Positions 1 to 7,910 of a stretch of 19,189 nucleotides of DNA are shown here, one piece after another (within the stretch, counting starts at the first letter, position 1; each line of letters opens with the position of its first letter). Location of the stretch: assembly GCA_037140715.1 (NCBI GenBank), contig JBAXDX010000055.1, positions 1 to 19,189 of the forward strand. Reading direction: 5' to 3'. The stretch is from JAUZPB01 sp037140715. GTDB taxonomy: Bacteria; Bacteroidota; Ignavibacteria; Ignavibacteriales; SURF-24. The notes under the pieces were generated by a model. The model was not told the DNA's origin and searched no databases. It saw nothing but the letters and a program-made list of their open reading frames with translations. The translations under genes and the position numbers were made by a program.

Positions 1-231
1 GAACTAAGAGAAAACGATGAACAGTTAAAGAAATATCAGAACATGCGAAGCGGGACTGAAGGGAAGTCCGGTCAGAGTAAGAACTTTTATGGTCTGAATC
101 AGATAGCTGCCCGGTTAGAGCAGACCGGCATAAGCCGGATAATGGCAGTCTTCACGGGTGTTAATCTGAATAAGAGTTTTGAAGGATCTGAAACTCTTTA
201 TTTTTTGGCTTATCCGAAAATATCCTGGTAA
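1..231 (+). CDS. DDE transposase, C-terminal part (cut by window start)
   Basis: The frame is open from base 1 to a TAA at 229-231 and encodes the C-terminal end of an IS5/IS1182-type transposase. The recognisable stretch is TEGKSGQSKNFYGLNQIAARL. It corresponds to the family signature around the third catalytic acid (usually I-E-G-K-F-G-x-x-K-x-x-Y-G-L); the likely catalytic Glu is the codon at 58-60. The ATG at 43 is internal, not a start, because homologous sequence continues upstream of it. Known role of the family: cut-and-paste transposition by a DDE nuclease. Whether this copy is intact cannot be judged because its 5' part is outside the window. Confidence 0.7.
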   Translation, partial: ELRENDEQLKKYQNMRSGTEGKSGQSKNFYGLNQIAARLEQTGISRIMAVFTGVNLNKSFEGSETLYFLAYPKISW

Positions 232-272
232 TGAACAAATAGCAGCATTAGCCGCCATATAAATGAAATAAT

Positions 273-290
273 ACTTTTTCAGCAGACTCT
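273..290. repeat. IS terminal inverted repeat (right end)
   Basis: The sequence actttttcagcagactct is the reverse complement of the repeat at 18678-18695 with one mismatch. The match can be extended by two more bases (ctctaa against ttagag). It marks the downstream end of the left IS copy. Confidence 0.7.
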
Positions 291-347
291 AAATAACAAT
301 TGGTTTGGTTTCATTAAGTTAGTTTTTTTCATTATATTTTCGGTAGA

Positions 348-355
348 TATATTTG
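348..355 (+). promoter_or_regulatory. Possible Bacteroidota-type -7 promoter element
   Basis: The octamer tatatttg fits the TAnnTTTG -7 element described for Bacteroidota primary-sigma promoters. It lies 22 bp before the ATG of the GlmU-like gene, in the gap left between the IS and that gene. A T-rich stretch at 323-329 sits about where a -33 element would be, but it is not distinctive. This is a weak, pattern-only call. Confidence 0.3.
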
Positions 356-377
356 ATAACTTTCCTAAAGACGTAAA

Positions 378-1637
378 ATGCAACTATGTATTTTTGAGGA
401 TGCCTGCTTCAACCGACTGGAACCGCTTATTTACCATAGACCAACTTATGACCTTATTTGTGGAATTAACTCCTTACGCACTAAAATTCTTCATGCCTAT
501 CCGGATATCAGATATACTCTTCATTGCAGGACGTACCTTGGACCGCTTATAAAAACAAAAAATCCCACGATTGCTGTCAATAAGATTGACGATGATGAAT
601 GTTTATTTATTAACGGCAGGATACTGGCTCCAAGAAACATGATGGATATAATTCCGATTGCCGATAAACAGGATAAGTTATACCTGAATAAAGAAACCAT
701 AATTGCTGCACGCGTAAGCGGTAAGAGGCTACGGGACTTAAAGAATAATTTGACTGGTCTTTTCTCTCTCTCTGATTTTGATGGAATTCCAGTCGAGCAG
801 GTTGAAATCAGGTACATTGATTATATCTGGGATATAACAAATAATAATATCGAGCAATTAAAGCATGACTTTCAGTTTTTAAAGAACAAAAAGGAGAATA
901 TAATTCTTGGGAAGGTTCATCCCGGGGCACATTTGGTCGAGTCTGACAATATCTTCATTGCCGAAGGCGCAGAGATTAAACCGGGAGCGGTACTTGACGC
1001 TTCCTTGGGACCAATATATATTGATAAGAACGCCACGGTTTTTGCTAATTCAGTCGTAGAGGATACAGTTTACCTGGGTGAATATAGTCAGATAAGAAGT
1101 TGCGCGCAGGTTTATCATGGGGTCAGCATTGGGAAAATGTGCAAGGTGGGCGGTGAGGTTGAAGATACGGTTATTCTGTCTTACAGCAATAAGCAACACT
1201 CCGGATTTTTGGGGCACGCGTATTTAGGCTCCTGGGTAAACATCGGTGCTGATACGAATTGTAGCGATTTAAAAAATAATTACGGTTTTGTCAAAGTTTA
1301 TGTTAATGGTGAGATTGTTGATTCAGGCGTTCAGTTTTTAGGCGTGATTATGGGCGACCATTCAAAGACAGCCATCAACACGATGTTTAATACTGGTACT
1401 ATTGCAGGATATTCATGTAATATTTTCGGCGCCGGCTTTCCTGATAAATACTTGCCTTCATTCTCATGGGGTGGAGCGGATACTGTTACTACTTACGATA
1501 TTCAGAAAAGCATTGAAACGGCTGAAAAAGTTATGTTAAGGCGCAATTACATTATGACTGATTTGGATAAGAACCTTTTCAAAAAAATATTTAATTTAAC
1601 TGCAAAAGAACGCGAGAAAAGAGGGTATCCTTATTGA
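378..1637 (+). CDS. GlmU-like putative sugar-phosphate nucleotidyltransferase/acyltransferase
   Basis: This 419-residue protein resembles the alternative bacterial GlmU clade (TIGR03991-like), predicted to make UDP-GlcNAc from glucosamine-1-phosphate, acetyl-CoA and UTP for peptidoglycan and LPS. The N-terminal ~170 residues match this clade (FEDACFNRLEPLIYHRPTYDL near residue 6), but the classical G-x-G-T-R-M pyrophosphorylase loop is not visible. The C-terminal half (about 175-390) is a left-handed beta-helix of hexapeptide repeats, containing QHSGFLGHAYLGSWVNIGA, which corresponds to the acetyltransferase region. The ATG at 378 follows a weak ribosome binding site. The stop overlaps a TTG of the rsmB frame. 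The family is fairly certain; the exact substrate is not, as relatives include other sugar nucleotidyltransferases. Confidence 0.75.
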   Translation: MQLCIFEDACFNRLEPLIYHRPTYDLICGINSLRTKILHAYPDIRYTLHCRTYLGPLIKTKNPTIAVNKIDDDECLFINGRILAPRNMMDIIPIADKQDKLYLNKETIIAARVSGKRLRDLKNNLTGLFSLSDFDGIPVEQVEIRYIDYIWDITNNNIEQLKHDFQFLKNKKENIILGKVHPGAHLVESDNIFIAEGAEIKPGAVLDASLGPIYIDKNATVFANSVVEDTVYLGEYSQIRSCAQVYHGVSIGKMCKVGGEVEDTVILSYSNKQHSGFLGHAYLGSWVNIGADTNCSDLKNNYGFVKVYVNGEIVDSGVQFLGVIMGDHSKTAINTMFNTGTIAGYSCNIFGAGFPDKYLPSFSWGGADTVTTYDIQKSIETAEKVMLRRNYIMTDLDKNLFKKIFNLTAKEREKRGYPY

Positions 1638-1669
1638 CGGCTACTTCTTTCTTAACAACTGGCGAAAAA

Positions 1670-3031
1670 ATGTCTGAAGAAAAATTAATTAATAGCGAAC
1701 TCTACAGCGGTGCACGGAGTATCGCGGTTAAGATACTTAACAGGATTGACCGCACAGATGCGTATCTGGATAAAATTCTTGATAACGAGATGAAGCATTC
1801 CGGACTTAAAGGGGCAGACAAGGCTTTGCTTTTTGAAATAGTCCATGGCGTGATAAGGCAACGTCTTAAAATTGATTATATCCTGAATAGTTTTTATAAA
1901 GGGCAATTTTCGAAATGTGTTATCAATATAAAAAATGCTTTGAGGGTTGCTTTATATCAGATTATCTATCTTGACAAGGTGCCTGATTACGCCTCGGTAA
2001 ATGAAGCTGTTGAATTTATAAAGAAAGTTCAGGGGCGGAAACCCGCCGATCTTATTAATGCGATACTAAGGAACATTATCAGGAATAAAGAAGCTTTACG
2101 CTACCCTGACCCGGATGAAGACCTTATAGCTTTTTTAAGCATTTATTATTCTCATCCGGTCTGGATGGTAAAACGCTGGCTTTCGCGCTACGGACGCGAA
2201 GCGACCGAGTCCCTTATGACGGCGAATAACGAGAGACCTGCTATCTCAATCAGGGTAAATACGCTTAAAATTTCAGTTGAAGATTTTTATCAGATGCTGG
2301 AAAAAGTCGATTTGAAATATATAAAAGGAAAATTGTTGCCGGATTATCTGAAACTAAAGAATATGAGCAACATAACTGACTGGGAATATTTCAATAAAGG
2401 CTACTTTAATATACAGGATGAAAGCGCAGGAATTGCCTGTCGTTTGCTTGAAGTGAAACCGAATATGAGAGTCCTTGATCTTTGCGCTGCCCCTGGCGGA
2501 AAATCTGTTTATCTTGCCACACTTATGAATAACGAAGGCGAAATTGTAGCGGTTGATAAATTCGGAAGCCGCCTAAAGAGGCTATCGGGAAATCTTGCCC
2601 GACTCGGAGTTACAAACGTAAAGGTGGTTGAAGCCGATGCTCTTAGCTATGAAGACGAACCATTTGACCGAGTGTTGCTTGACGCTCCCTGTTCGGGTCT
2701 GGGAACATTATCAAAGAAGCCCGACATAAAATGGAAAAGGAATTTAACCGAGCTGAGGAATCTGACAAAGCTTCAGTATGAACTTCTTGTTAAAGCCGCT
2801 TCGATGCTCAAGGCGGGAGGCTCTCTGGTTTACAGCACATGTACGATTGAGCCGGAAGAAAATCAGGAAATTGTTAAGAAGTTTGTAAATAACAATCCAA
2901 ATTATATTTTTAATAAAGGAAATGGCTGTTTTGCTGAAGACTTGAGAAATAAGGATGGTTTTATTCAGACCATGCCTAATATACATCAGCTTGACGGGGC
3001 ATTTTCGTGCAGAATAGACAGGGTAAGTTAG
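1670..3031 (+). CDS. rsmB: 16S rRNA (cytosine-967-C5)-methyltransferase RsmB
   Basis: RsmB methylates C967 of 16S rRNA using S-adenosylmethionine. The N-terminal ~140 residues form the NusB-like RNA-binding domain, followed by a Rossmann-fold methyltransferase. Visible motifs are LDLCAAPGGKS (SAM-binding motif I), DAPCSGLGT (motif IV) and VYSTCTIEPEEN (motif VI). The two conserved cysteines of RNA m5C methyltransferases are present (C341 in PCSG, C391 in STC, counted from the ATG at 1670). The frame also has a TTG at 1634 that overlaps the previous stop and would add 12 residues; I prefer the ATG at 1670 because MSEEKL gives a normal-length protein. The overlap or near-overlap suggests co-transcription with the GlmU-like gene. 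Confidence 0.93.
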   Translation: MSEEKLINSELYSGARSIAVKILNRIDRTDAYLDKILDNEMKHSGLKGADKALLFEIVHGVIRQRLKIDYILNSFYKGQFSKCVINIKNALRVALYQIIYLDKVPDYASVNEAVEFIKKVQGRKPADLINAILRNIIRNKEALRYPDPDEDLIAFLSIYYSHPVWMVKRWLSRYGREATESLMTANNERPAISIRVNTLKISVEDFYQMLEKVDLKYIKGKLLPDYLKLKNMSNITDWEYFNKGYFNIQDESAGIACRLLEVKPNMRVLDLCAAPGGKSVYLATLMNNEGEIVAVDKFGSRLKRLSGNLARLGVTNVKVVEADALSYEDEPFDRVLLDAPCSGLGTLSKKPDIKWKRNLTELRNLTKLQYELLVKAASMLKAGGSLVYSTCTIEPEENQEIVKKFVNNNPNYIFNKGNGCFAEDLRNKDGFIQTMPNIHQLDGAFSCRIDRVS

Positions 3032-3094
3032 ATATGCCGTCTATATGGTTTTGCGATTTTAGCTAAAAACATTACTATCTAAGTTGCCGTTATA

Positions 3095-3130
3095 AATTTC
3101 ACAGAACTGATAAATATCAGTTCTGAAATT
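3095..3130. promoter_or_regulatory. Strong palindrome between rsmB and rodZ
   Basis: A perfect 10-bp stem, cagaactgat (3102-3111) and atcagttctg (3116-3125), encloses a 4-base aaat loop. It is extended by aattt (3095-3099) pairing with aaatt (3126-3130) across a 2-base bulge. There is no T-run directly after it on the + strand, so it is not a textbook intrinsic terminator. It could be a terminator-like 3' end for rsmB mRNA, an operator, or a 5' leader structure for the rodZ-pgpH run. It sits 49 bp before the rodZ ATG. Confidence 0.6.
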
Positions 3131-3178
3131 AAGTATAGTCTCAAAAATAATGGTAAATCTACCAAATCAGGTATAATT

Positions 3179-4090
3179 ATGTTAAAGAAGTTTGCTGAAG
3201 AATTAAAAGAAAACAGGCTGAAAAAAGAAATTACCATGCAGCAATTGTATGCCAGGACGCGGATTGATATTAAATTTCTTGAAGCAATTGAGAATGGCAA
3301 TTTCGGTATTATGCCTGATGATGTATATCTCAGGGCTTTTATTAAATCCTACGCAACGGCGGTAGGACTTGATGAAAATTACGCTTTAAAGAAATACGAT
3401 GCCGCGAAGGCGGGACATGGTGTTGAAAACAAGTATGCCACACCAGAGGAGTTTACCAGTTCCAAAGAGGAAAAGCCTGATGATAGAGTTACTGAAGAGA
3501 AAAAGGATTATAAAAATTTAGAGACTGCACGTTCATATTATTCAAACGATAAGGCATCTTCATCTCAAAATAATCTCCTTTATTTTGTTTTTGCCTGTGC
3601 GGTGATTTTAATAATTATTTTAATTTATTTCGTATTTATAAAGGGGGATGCGAATCAGATCATCTCTGAAAAGCCTTCTGAAGAATATATGGAAAATAAG
3701 CTTCAGCGCTATGTTGATTCAAGTGATGCAAAGGATAATTCCAGCCGTAAGGATTCAGTTCTAGAAGTATCAGAACCGACAGCGTTTGCCACGGAAGCAC
3801 AAGGCGACAGTCTTACTTTATCAATAACAACTTCAGGAAAAAGCTGGATTAAGATTAAAACTGATGATAAGTCTGTTACTGAATATAATATGAAGTCTGA
3901 TATGGCAATGACAGTAAGGGCAAAAAAGAAATTCCAGCTTGTTTTAGGCAACTCAGGTGTTGTTCAGGTTCAGTTAAATGATAATACACTCAACTTGGAA
4001 GGGAAACTTGGTGAAATAAGAATCGTTCAGGTTGATTCAAGCGGATTAGTATTTTCAAGAACAATTAAACCCACAGCTAAGCCACAATGA
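3179..4090 (+). CDS. RodZ-like protein: HTH domain, single TM helix, DUF4115
   Basis: RodZ-type proteins are inner-membrane bitopic proteins that link the MreB cytoskeleton to the elongation machinery. The order here is typical: a cytoplasmic helix-turn-helix (about residues 5-70, with LYARTRIDIKFLEAIENGNF and YLRAFIKSYATAVGL), a charged linker, one transmembrane helix (about 131-155, LLYFVFACAVILIIILIYFV), another low-complexity linker, and a C-terminal beta domain resembling DUF4115 (about 205-295). It is the first gene of a tight run; its TGA overlaps the ligA ATG by 4 bases. The upstream AGG gives only a weak ribosome binding site. A membrane-bound transcription regulator of similar architecture is the main alternative. 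Confidence 0.8.
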   Translation: MLKKFAEELKENRLKKEITMQQLYARTRIDIKFLEAIENGNFGIMPDDVYLRAFIKSYATAVGLDENYALKKYDAAKAGHGVENKYATPEEFTSSKEEKPDDRVTEEKKDYKNLETARSYYSNDKASSSQNNLLYFVFACAVILIIILIYFVFIKGDANQIISEKPSEEYMENKLQRYVDSSDAKDNSSRKDSVLEVSEPTAFATEAQGDSLTLSITTSGKSWIKIKTDDKSVTEYNMKSDMAMTVRAKKKFQLVLGNSGVVQVQLNDNTLNLEGKLGEIRIVQVDSSGLVFSRTIKPTAKPQ

Positions 4091-6108
4091 GCAACGTGGT
4101 TCAGAAAAAAATGGAGGAGCTTATTGAGCTTATCCGTAAATATGATTATTTGTATTATGCACTTGCCCGGTCTGCAATAAGTGATTATGAATATGATATG
4201 CTTTTTAAAGAACTTGAAAAACTTGAAACTGAATATCCTGAGTTTATAAGCCCTGAGTCGCCAACACAAAGAGTTGGCAAGGACTTAACCAGGGAGTCCA
4301 GGGCAGTTATCCATCTTGTTCCGATGCTGAGTCTTGCAAATACATATAATGAAGCGGAGCTGATTGAATTTGATAAAAGAGTCCGCGATGCGCTTGCGAA
4401 AGATGAATTATTAGAATATGTGGTAGAGCTAAAGATTGATGGTGTTTCGGCAAGCCTTAGATATGAAAATGGAATACTTCAGAGTGTGGCTACCAGAGGC
4501 GATGGAACAGTTGGTGAAGATATTACAAATAATGCTAGAACAATTAAGTCCATCCCTGTAAAACTTAAGCATGATATGGTTGTAGCAAATCAGCTTGACA
4601 ATATTGAGATCAGAGGCGAAATATATATTGAAATTGAATCCTTCAAAAAGCTTAATGAAGAGCGGGAAGAAAAAGGGGAAAAGGTTTTTGCCAATCCGAG
4701 AAATTTTGCTGCGGGAACAATAAAGCTTCAGAATCCGGGTATAGTCGCATCGCGTCCGCTTAACATTTTTGTTTATTATCTCTTAAATCAGAACAGTGGC
4801 ATTAATACTCATTATGAAAATCTTCAGATGCTCGAAAAGCTTGGCTTCAGAGTAAATAAAGAATACAGGCTTTGCCATAATATTCAGGAAGTCCTTGCCC
4901 ATTGTACTCTACTTGAAGAGAAAAGAAGCTCCCTGCCCTATGAAATCGATGGAGCTGTTATTAAGGTAAACTCATTAAGACATCAGCAAATACTTGGCTC
5001 TGTTGCAAAGTCGCCAAGATGGGCTGTGGCTTTTAAGTTTAAAGCAAGACAAGCTACGACAAAGCTTGAAAAAATTACCTGGCAGGTTGGGAGAACAGGA
5101 GCGCTTACCCCTGTAGCTGAATTAAGTCCTGTGTTACTGGCTGGTTCTACAATAAGCCGCGCCACACTTCATAACATTGATGAAATAAGACGAAAAGATA
5201 TTCGCGAGGGGGATGTAGTTATAATTGAAAAAGGCGGCGATGTAATCCCTAAGGTTGTTTCAGTAGTTATGGATCAGAGATCGGAGGAGATAGAGGAAGT
5301 TCAGCCACCGGTTAATTGTCCGGCTTGCAATTCTGTATTATTCAGTCCTGAAAATGAAGTTGCAATTTACTGCGAGAATCATCAGTGCCACGCTCAGATA
5401 AAAGGAAGTATCTCGCACTTTGCTTCGCGCCCGGCCATGGATATAGAAGGACTTGGCGATGCGCTGGTAAACCTGTTTGTTGAACTGGATTATCTTCGCT
5501 CATATTCTGATATTTATTTTCTTCATGAAAAACGAGAAGAGCTGATAAAAATTGACCGACTCGGAGAAAAAAGCGTTGATAATCTGTTGCGTTCGGTTGA
5601 AAGCAGTAAACTTCAGCCGTTTCATAAAGCTTTATTTGCTCTGGGCATAAGATACGTTGGCTCTGGCGCGGCAAGAAAGCTTGCCGAAAACTTTAATTCA
5701 ATCGATACTTTGATGGGAGCAACTAAAGAGGAAATTGAATCTGTCAATGAAATTGGCCCCGGCATAAGTAATAGCGTAAAGATTTTCTTTTCCGACAGTA
5801 AAAATATTGAAATCATACAGAGGCTTAAAGATGCCGGTCTTAATTTTCATAGTAAGAAAAAAGAATTACTCGTCAATAACTTTTCTGGTAAAACATTCGT
5901 TCTGACTGGCACCCTTTCGAATCTTTCGAGAGATGAAGCATCGAATAAAATACTCAACCTTGGCGGCAAGGTCGTGGCAAGCGTCAGCAGGAAGACAAAT
6001 TATGTAGTAGCCGGAGAAAGCGCTGGTTCAAAACTCGAAAAAGCTGAAAAGCTTGGCGTTAAGGTGATAACTGAAAATGAACTTATGGAAATGCTGAACA
6101 ATGTTTAA
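4087..6108 (+). CDS. ligA: NAD+-dependent DNA ligase LigA
   Basis: LigA seals nicks in duplex DNA in replication and repair, using NAD+ as adenylate donor. The 673-residue length is normal. Domains in order: Ia NAD-binding region (start to about 65), adenylation domain with the K-x-D-G motif (lysine K116 in LKIDG), OB fold (about 320-400), a four-cysteine zinc finger (C411, C414, C429, C434), helix-hairpin-helix repeats (about 440-580) and a C-terminal BRCT domain (about 595-673, starting FSGKTFVLTGTLSNLSRDEA). All expected key residues seen are intact. The ATG overlaps the rodZ stop as ATGA, and the end overlaps the next gene by 8 bases, pointing to translational coupling. Confidence 0.97.
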   Translation: MSNVVQKKMEELIELIRKYDYLYYALARSAISDYEYDMLFKELEKLETEYPEFISPESPTQRVGKDLTRESRAVIHLVPMLSLANTYNEAELIEFDKRVRDALAKDELLEYVVELKIDGVSASLRYENGILQSVATRGDGTVGEDITNNARTIKSIPVKLKHDMVVANQLDNIEIRGEIYIEIESFKKLNEEREEKGEKVFANPRNFAAGTIKLQNPGIVASRPLNIFVYYLLNQNSGINTHYENLQMLEKLGFRVNKEYRLCHNIQEVLAHCTLLEEKRSSLPYEIDGAVIKVNSLRHQQILGSVAKSPRWAVAFKFKARQATTKLEKITWQVGRTGALTPVAELSPVLLAGSTISRATLHNIDEIRRKDIREGDVVIIEKGGDVIPKVVSVVMDQRSEEIEEVQPPVNCPACNSVLFSPENEVAIYCENHQCHAQIKGSISHFASRPAMDIEGLGDALVNLFVELDYLRSYSDIYFLHEKREELIKIDRLGEKSVDNLLRSVESSKLQPFHKALFALGIRYVGSGAARKLAENFNSIDTLMGATKEEIESVNEIGPGISNSVKIFFSDSKNIEIIQRLKDAGLNFHSKKKELLVNNFSGKTFVLTGTLSNLSRDEASNKILNLGGKVVASVSRKTNYVVAGESAGSKLEKAEKLGVKVITENELMEMLNNV

Positions 6109-6643
6109 AGATTTTTACCTGCAACTTAAAAAATATCTTCAGTATTTTGTGGTTTTCCAGTTCTACCTGAAACGCAATACGGCAGCAAATAATTTTAGTT
6201 CCTTACTTAAGGAATCAAAGGACATACTCGTTATTATGCCGGATAATGACGTTGATACTAATAGCGCGCTGGAGTTTGCCGACAAGCTAATACCGCTCGG
6301 AAAGAAAATTACGCTACTCGAAAGAGATAAAAGAATCAGCCTGATTCAAAGCCGCAGGAAAATCCCCATGATTGAGTATGGGATCATACATTTTAACAAA
6401 ATCGGACTCCCGACAAGAGAACTGATATTAAAACTAAAAGAAAAGAAATTTGACGTTGTTATCGATCTTAATACAACTGAGAACCTCTTCTTAAGTCTGC
6501 TTGCAAATCTTGCTAATGCTAAATACAAGATTGGATTCAGCAGGGAAAAATCAGAAGATTTTTATAATATGATATTAATAAATAATGAAAGAAATCCCGC
6601 ACTTTCATATAGAAATTTGTTAAATTCGTTGAAAATGTTTTAA
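6101..6643 (+). CDS. Short glycosyltransferase-9/DUF6913-like protein
   Basis: This 180-residue protein resembles only the N-terminal Rossmann half of GT9 (heptosyltransferase-like) enzymes. The best segment is KKFDVVIDLNTTENLFLSLL followed by ANAKYKIGF, which matches the GT9 pattern F-D-x-x-I-D-L ... A-x-x-R-I-G-F. The C-terminal donor-binding half is absent. The protein is about half the length of a heptosyltransferase, yet the frame is intact and tightly placed between ligA (8-bp overlap) and the STAS gene (13-bp gap). Comparable short proteins (DUF6913-like) occur in Bacteroidota. Catalytic activity is doubtful, and no function can be assigned from sequence. Confidence 0.6.
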   Translation: MFKDFYLQLKKYLQYFVVFQFYLKRNTAANNFSSLLKESKDILVIMPDNDVDTNSALEFADKLIPLGKKITLLERDKRISLIQSRRKIPMIEYGIIHFNKIGLPTRELILKLKEKKFDVVIDLNTTENLFLSLLANLANAKYKIGFSREKSEDFYNMILINNERNPALSYRNLLNSLKMF

Positions 6644-6656
6644 AGAGAGAATAAAA

Positions 6657-7007
6657 ATGATAAACTTTGAAGTAAAACGAGTCGGAAATATTTCCATATT
6701 CAGACTAAACGAAAAACGGCTGAATTCCTCTGTTTCAGGAATGATAAAAGGTGAATTCACAATTCTGCTACAGACCGAAGATGTCAGCAAATTTATTGTT
6801 GATATGACTGATGTTGAATCCTGCGACAGTTCAGGACTTAGCGCGTTGCTGCTTGCTTACAGGATATTAAGTAGCAACCAGGGACATATTAGAATTGCCA
6901 ACCCGTCCAGAAATGTAAAGACCCTTATCCATATTTCACAGCTCGACCGCGTCTTGCCAATATGTGATAATATTGACGATGCAATTAACGAATTAGAATC
7001 ACTATAG
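6657..7007 (+). CDS. STAS-domain anti-anti-sigma factor-like protein
   Basis: This 116-residue single-domain protein has the SpoIIAA/RsbV fold. The hallmark is the segment VDMTDVESCDSSGLSALLLA, where the D-S-S-G motif carries the serine phosphorylated by partner kinases in this family (S58 or S59 here). The Ile/Leu-rich pattern after it fits the fourth helix. In characterised systems such proteins release a sigma factor or activator by binding an anti-sigma kinase; no such kinase or sigma gene is in this window, so the partner is unknown. A good Shine-Dalgarno-like agagag precedes the ATG. It could instead belong to a lipid-transport Mla-type system, but no Mla genes are nearby. Confidence 0.85.
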   Translation: MINFEVKRVGNISIFRLNEKRLNSSVSGMIKGEFTILLQTEDVSKFIVDMTDVESCDSSGLSALLLAYRILSSNQGHIRIANPSRNVKTLIHISQLDRVLPICDNIDDAINELESL

Positions 7008-7016
7008 GCGGAAATA

Positions 7017-7910
7017 TTGAATAGACCATCAGCCCAAAATTCTATCAGGCTAAGTAACAGTACTCTGAATAATATTAAACTAATCGTAAGTGACCTGGAT
7101 GGAACACTACTTAATGATGAAGGAAATATCAGCAATGAAACACAGACTTTAATCAAAGAGCTAATGGACTCAGGCATAAAGTTTTCCTTTGCAACGGCAA
7201 GACCTCACAGCGCAATAATAAATTTCGCCGGACTGCTAGACCTAAGAGACCCGCTCATATCGCTTGACGGTGCTTTAATTAGAAGCTATCCTTCAAACCA
7301 GAACATCTTTGAATCCTACGTGCCCGCACGTCATGTCAGAACAGCAATCGAATATGCTGACCAATACCTGCTTAAAATAGCATTATGCCATGTTGAGGCA
7401 ATCTATTATACTGAACATAACAGCGCAATACCTCAGATGCTCGATAAGTTCGGCTCTGAATTTAAGGAAATTAGTTCTTATGACGGCTATATGAATAATG
7501 TACTTGAAGTGGTCATAGCCGGCGAACGGAATGACTCGGTCAAGTATATAAAAAACCGGATGAATTTTCCCTACAGCTTTGGAATTGAGTCTTCATATTC
7601 TAAGTCCCATTATCATCCTGGAATATATTACACCGAAATACGGAAAAACGGCGTCTCGAAAGCTACGGCACTGGACAGGCTTAGAAAATGTATGAAGATA
7701 AAAATCAATGAGACCGCCGTTCTTGGCGACTGGTACAACGACCGTGAACTATTCGAAACTAAAGCAATTAAGATAGCCGTTGCCAACGCGGTACCGGAAA
7801 TCAAACGCATGGCCGACTATATAACCCGCAGGACAAACAATGAAGGCGGAGTGGCTGAGTTTTTAGAAATGGTCTTAATAGCCAGAAAGGGGATAAATGT
7901 CTTCAAATAA
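7017..7910 (+). CDS. Cof-type HAD-superfamily hydrolase
   Basis: This 297-residue protein is a IIB (Cof/YbiV-like) haloacid dehalogenase-fold phosphatase, usually acting on sugar phosphates or similar small metabolites. Motif I is VSDLDGTLL, with D26 as nucleophile and D28 as general acid/base. The motif III lysine is K215 in GVSKATAL. Motif IV is GDWYNDREL (D238, D242), followed by the typical AVANAVPEIKRMADYIT. The cap domain lies about 90-200. The start is a TTG at 7017 with an upstream aggcgg; no closer ATG is available before motif I. The 3' end overlaps the PgpH-type gene by 14 bases. The substrate cannot be read from the sequence. Confidence 0.88.
   Translation: MNRPSAQNSIRLSNSTLNNIKLIVSDLDGTLLNDEGNISNETQTLIKELMDSGIKFSFATARPHSAIINFAGLLDLRDPLISLDGALIRSYPSNQNIFESYVPARHVRTAIEYADQYLLKIALCHVEAIYYTEHNSAIPQMLDKFGSEFKEISSYDGYMNNVLEVVIAGERNDSVKYIKNRMNFPYSFGIESSYSKSHYHPGIYYTEIRKNGVSKATALDRLRKCMKIKINETAVLGDWYNDRELFETKAIKIAVANAVPEIKRMADYITRRTNNEGGVAEFLEMVLIARKGINVFK

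Larger units (their letters stand above)
1..290 (+). mobile_element. 3' end of an IS5/IS1182-type insertion sequence
   Basis: This is the downstream end of an insertion sequence whose 5' part lies outside the window. It contains the last 76 codons of a DDE transposase (1-231), a 41-bp non-coding tail, and a terminal inverted repeat at 273-290. That repeat matches, in reverse complement, the start of the second IS copy at 18678-18695 at 17 of 18 positions. The pairing of transposase end and matching terminal repeat defines the IS boundary close to base 290. The IS family name comes from protein resemblance and was not checked against a database. Confidence 0.75.

Noticed and set aside
3172..3177. 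tataat as a -10 box for rodZ
   Set aside because: It ends one base before the ATG, so transcription would start inside the gene. There is also no -35 partner, and the group's promoters are not expected to use this consensus.
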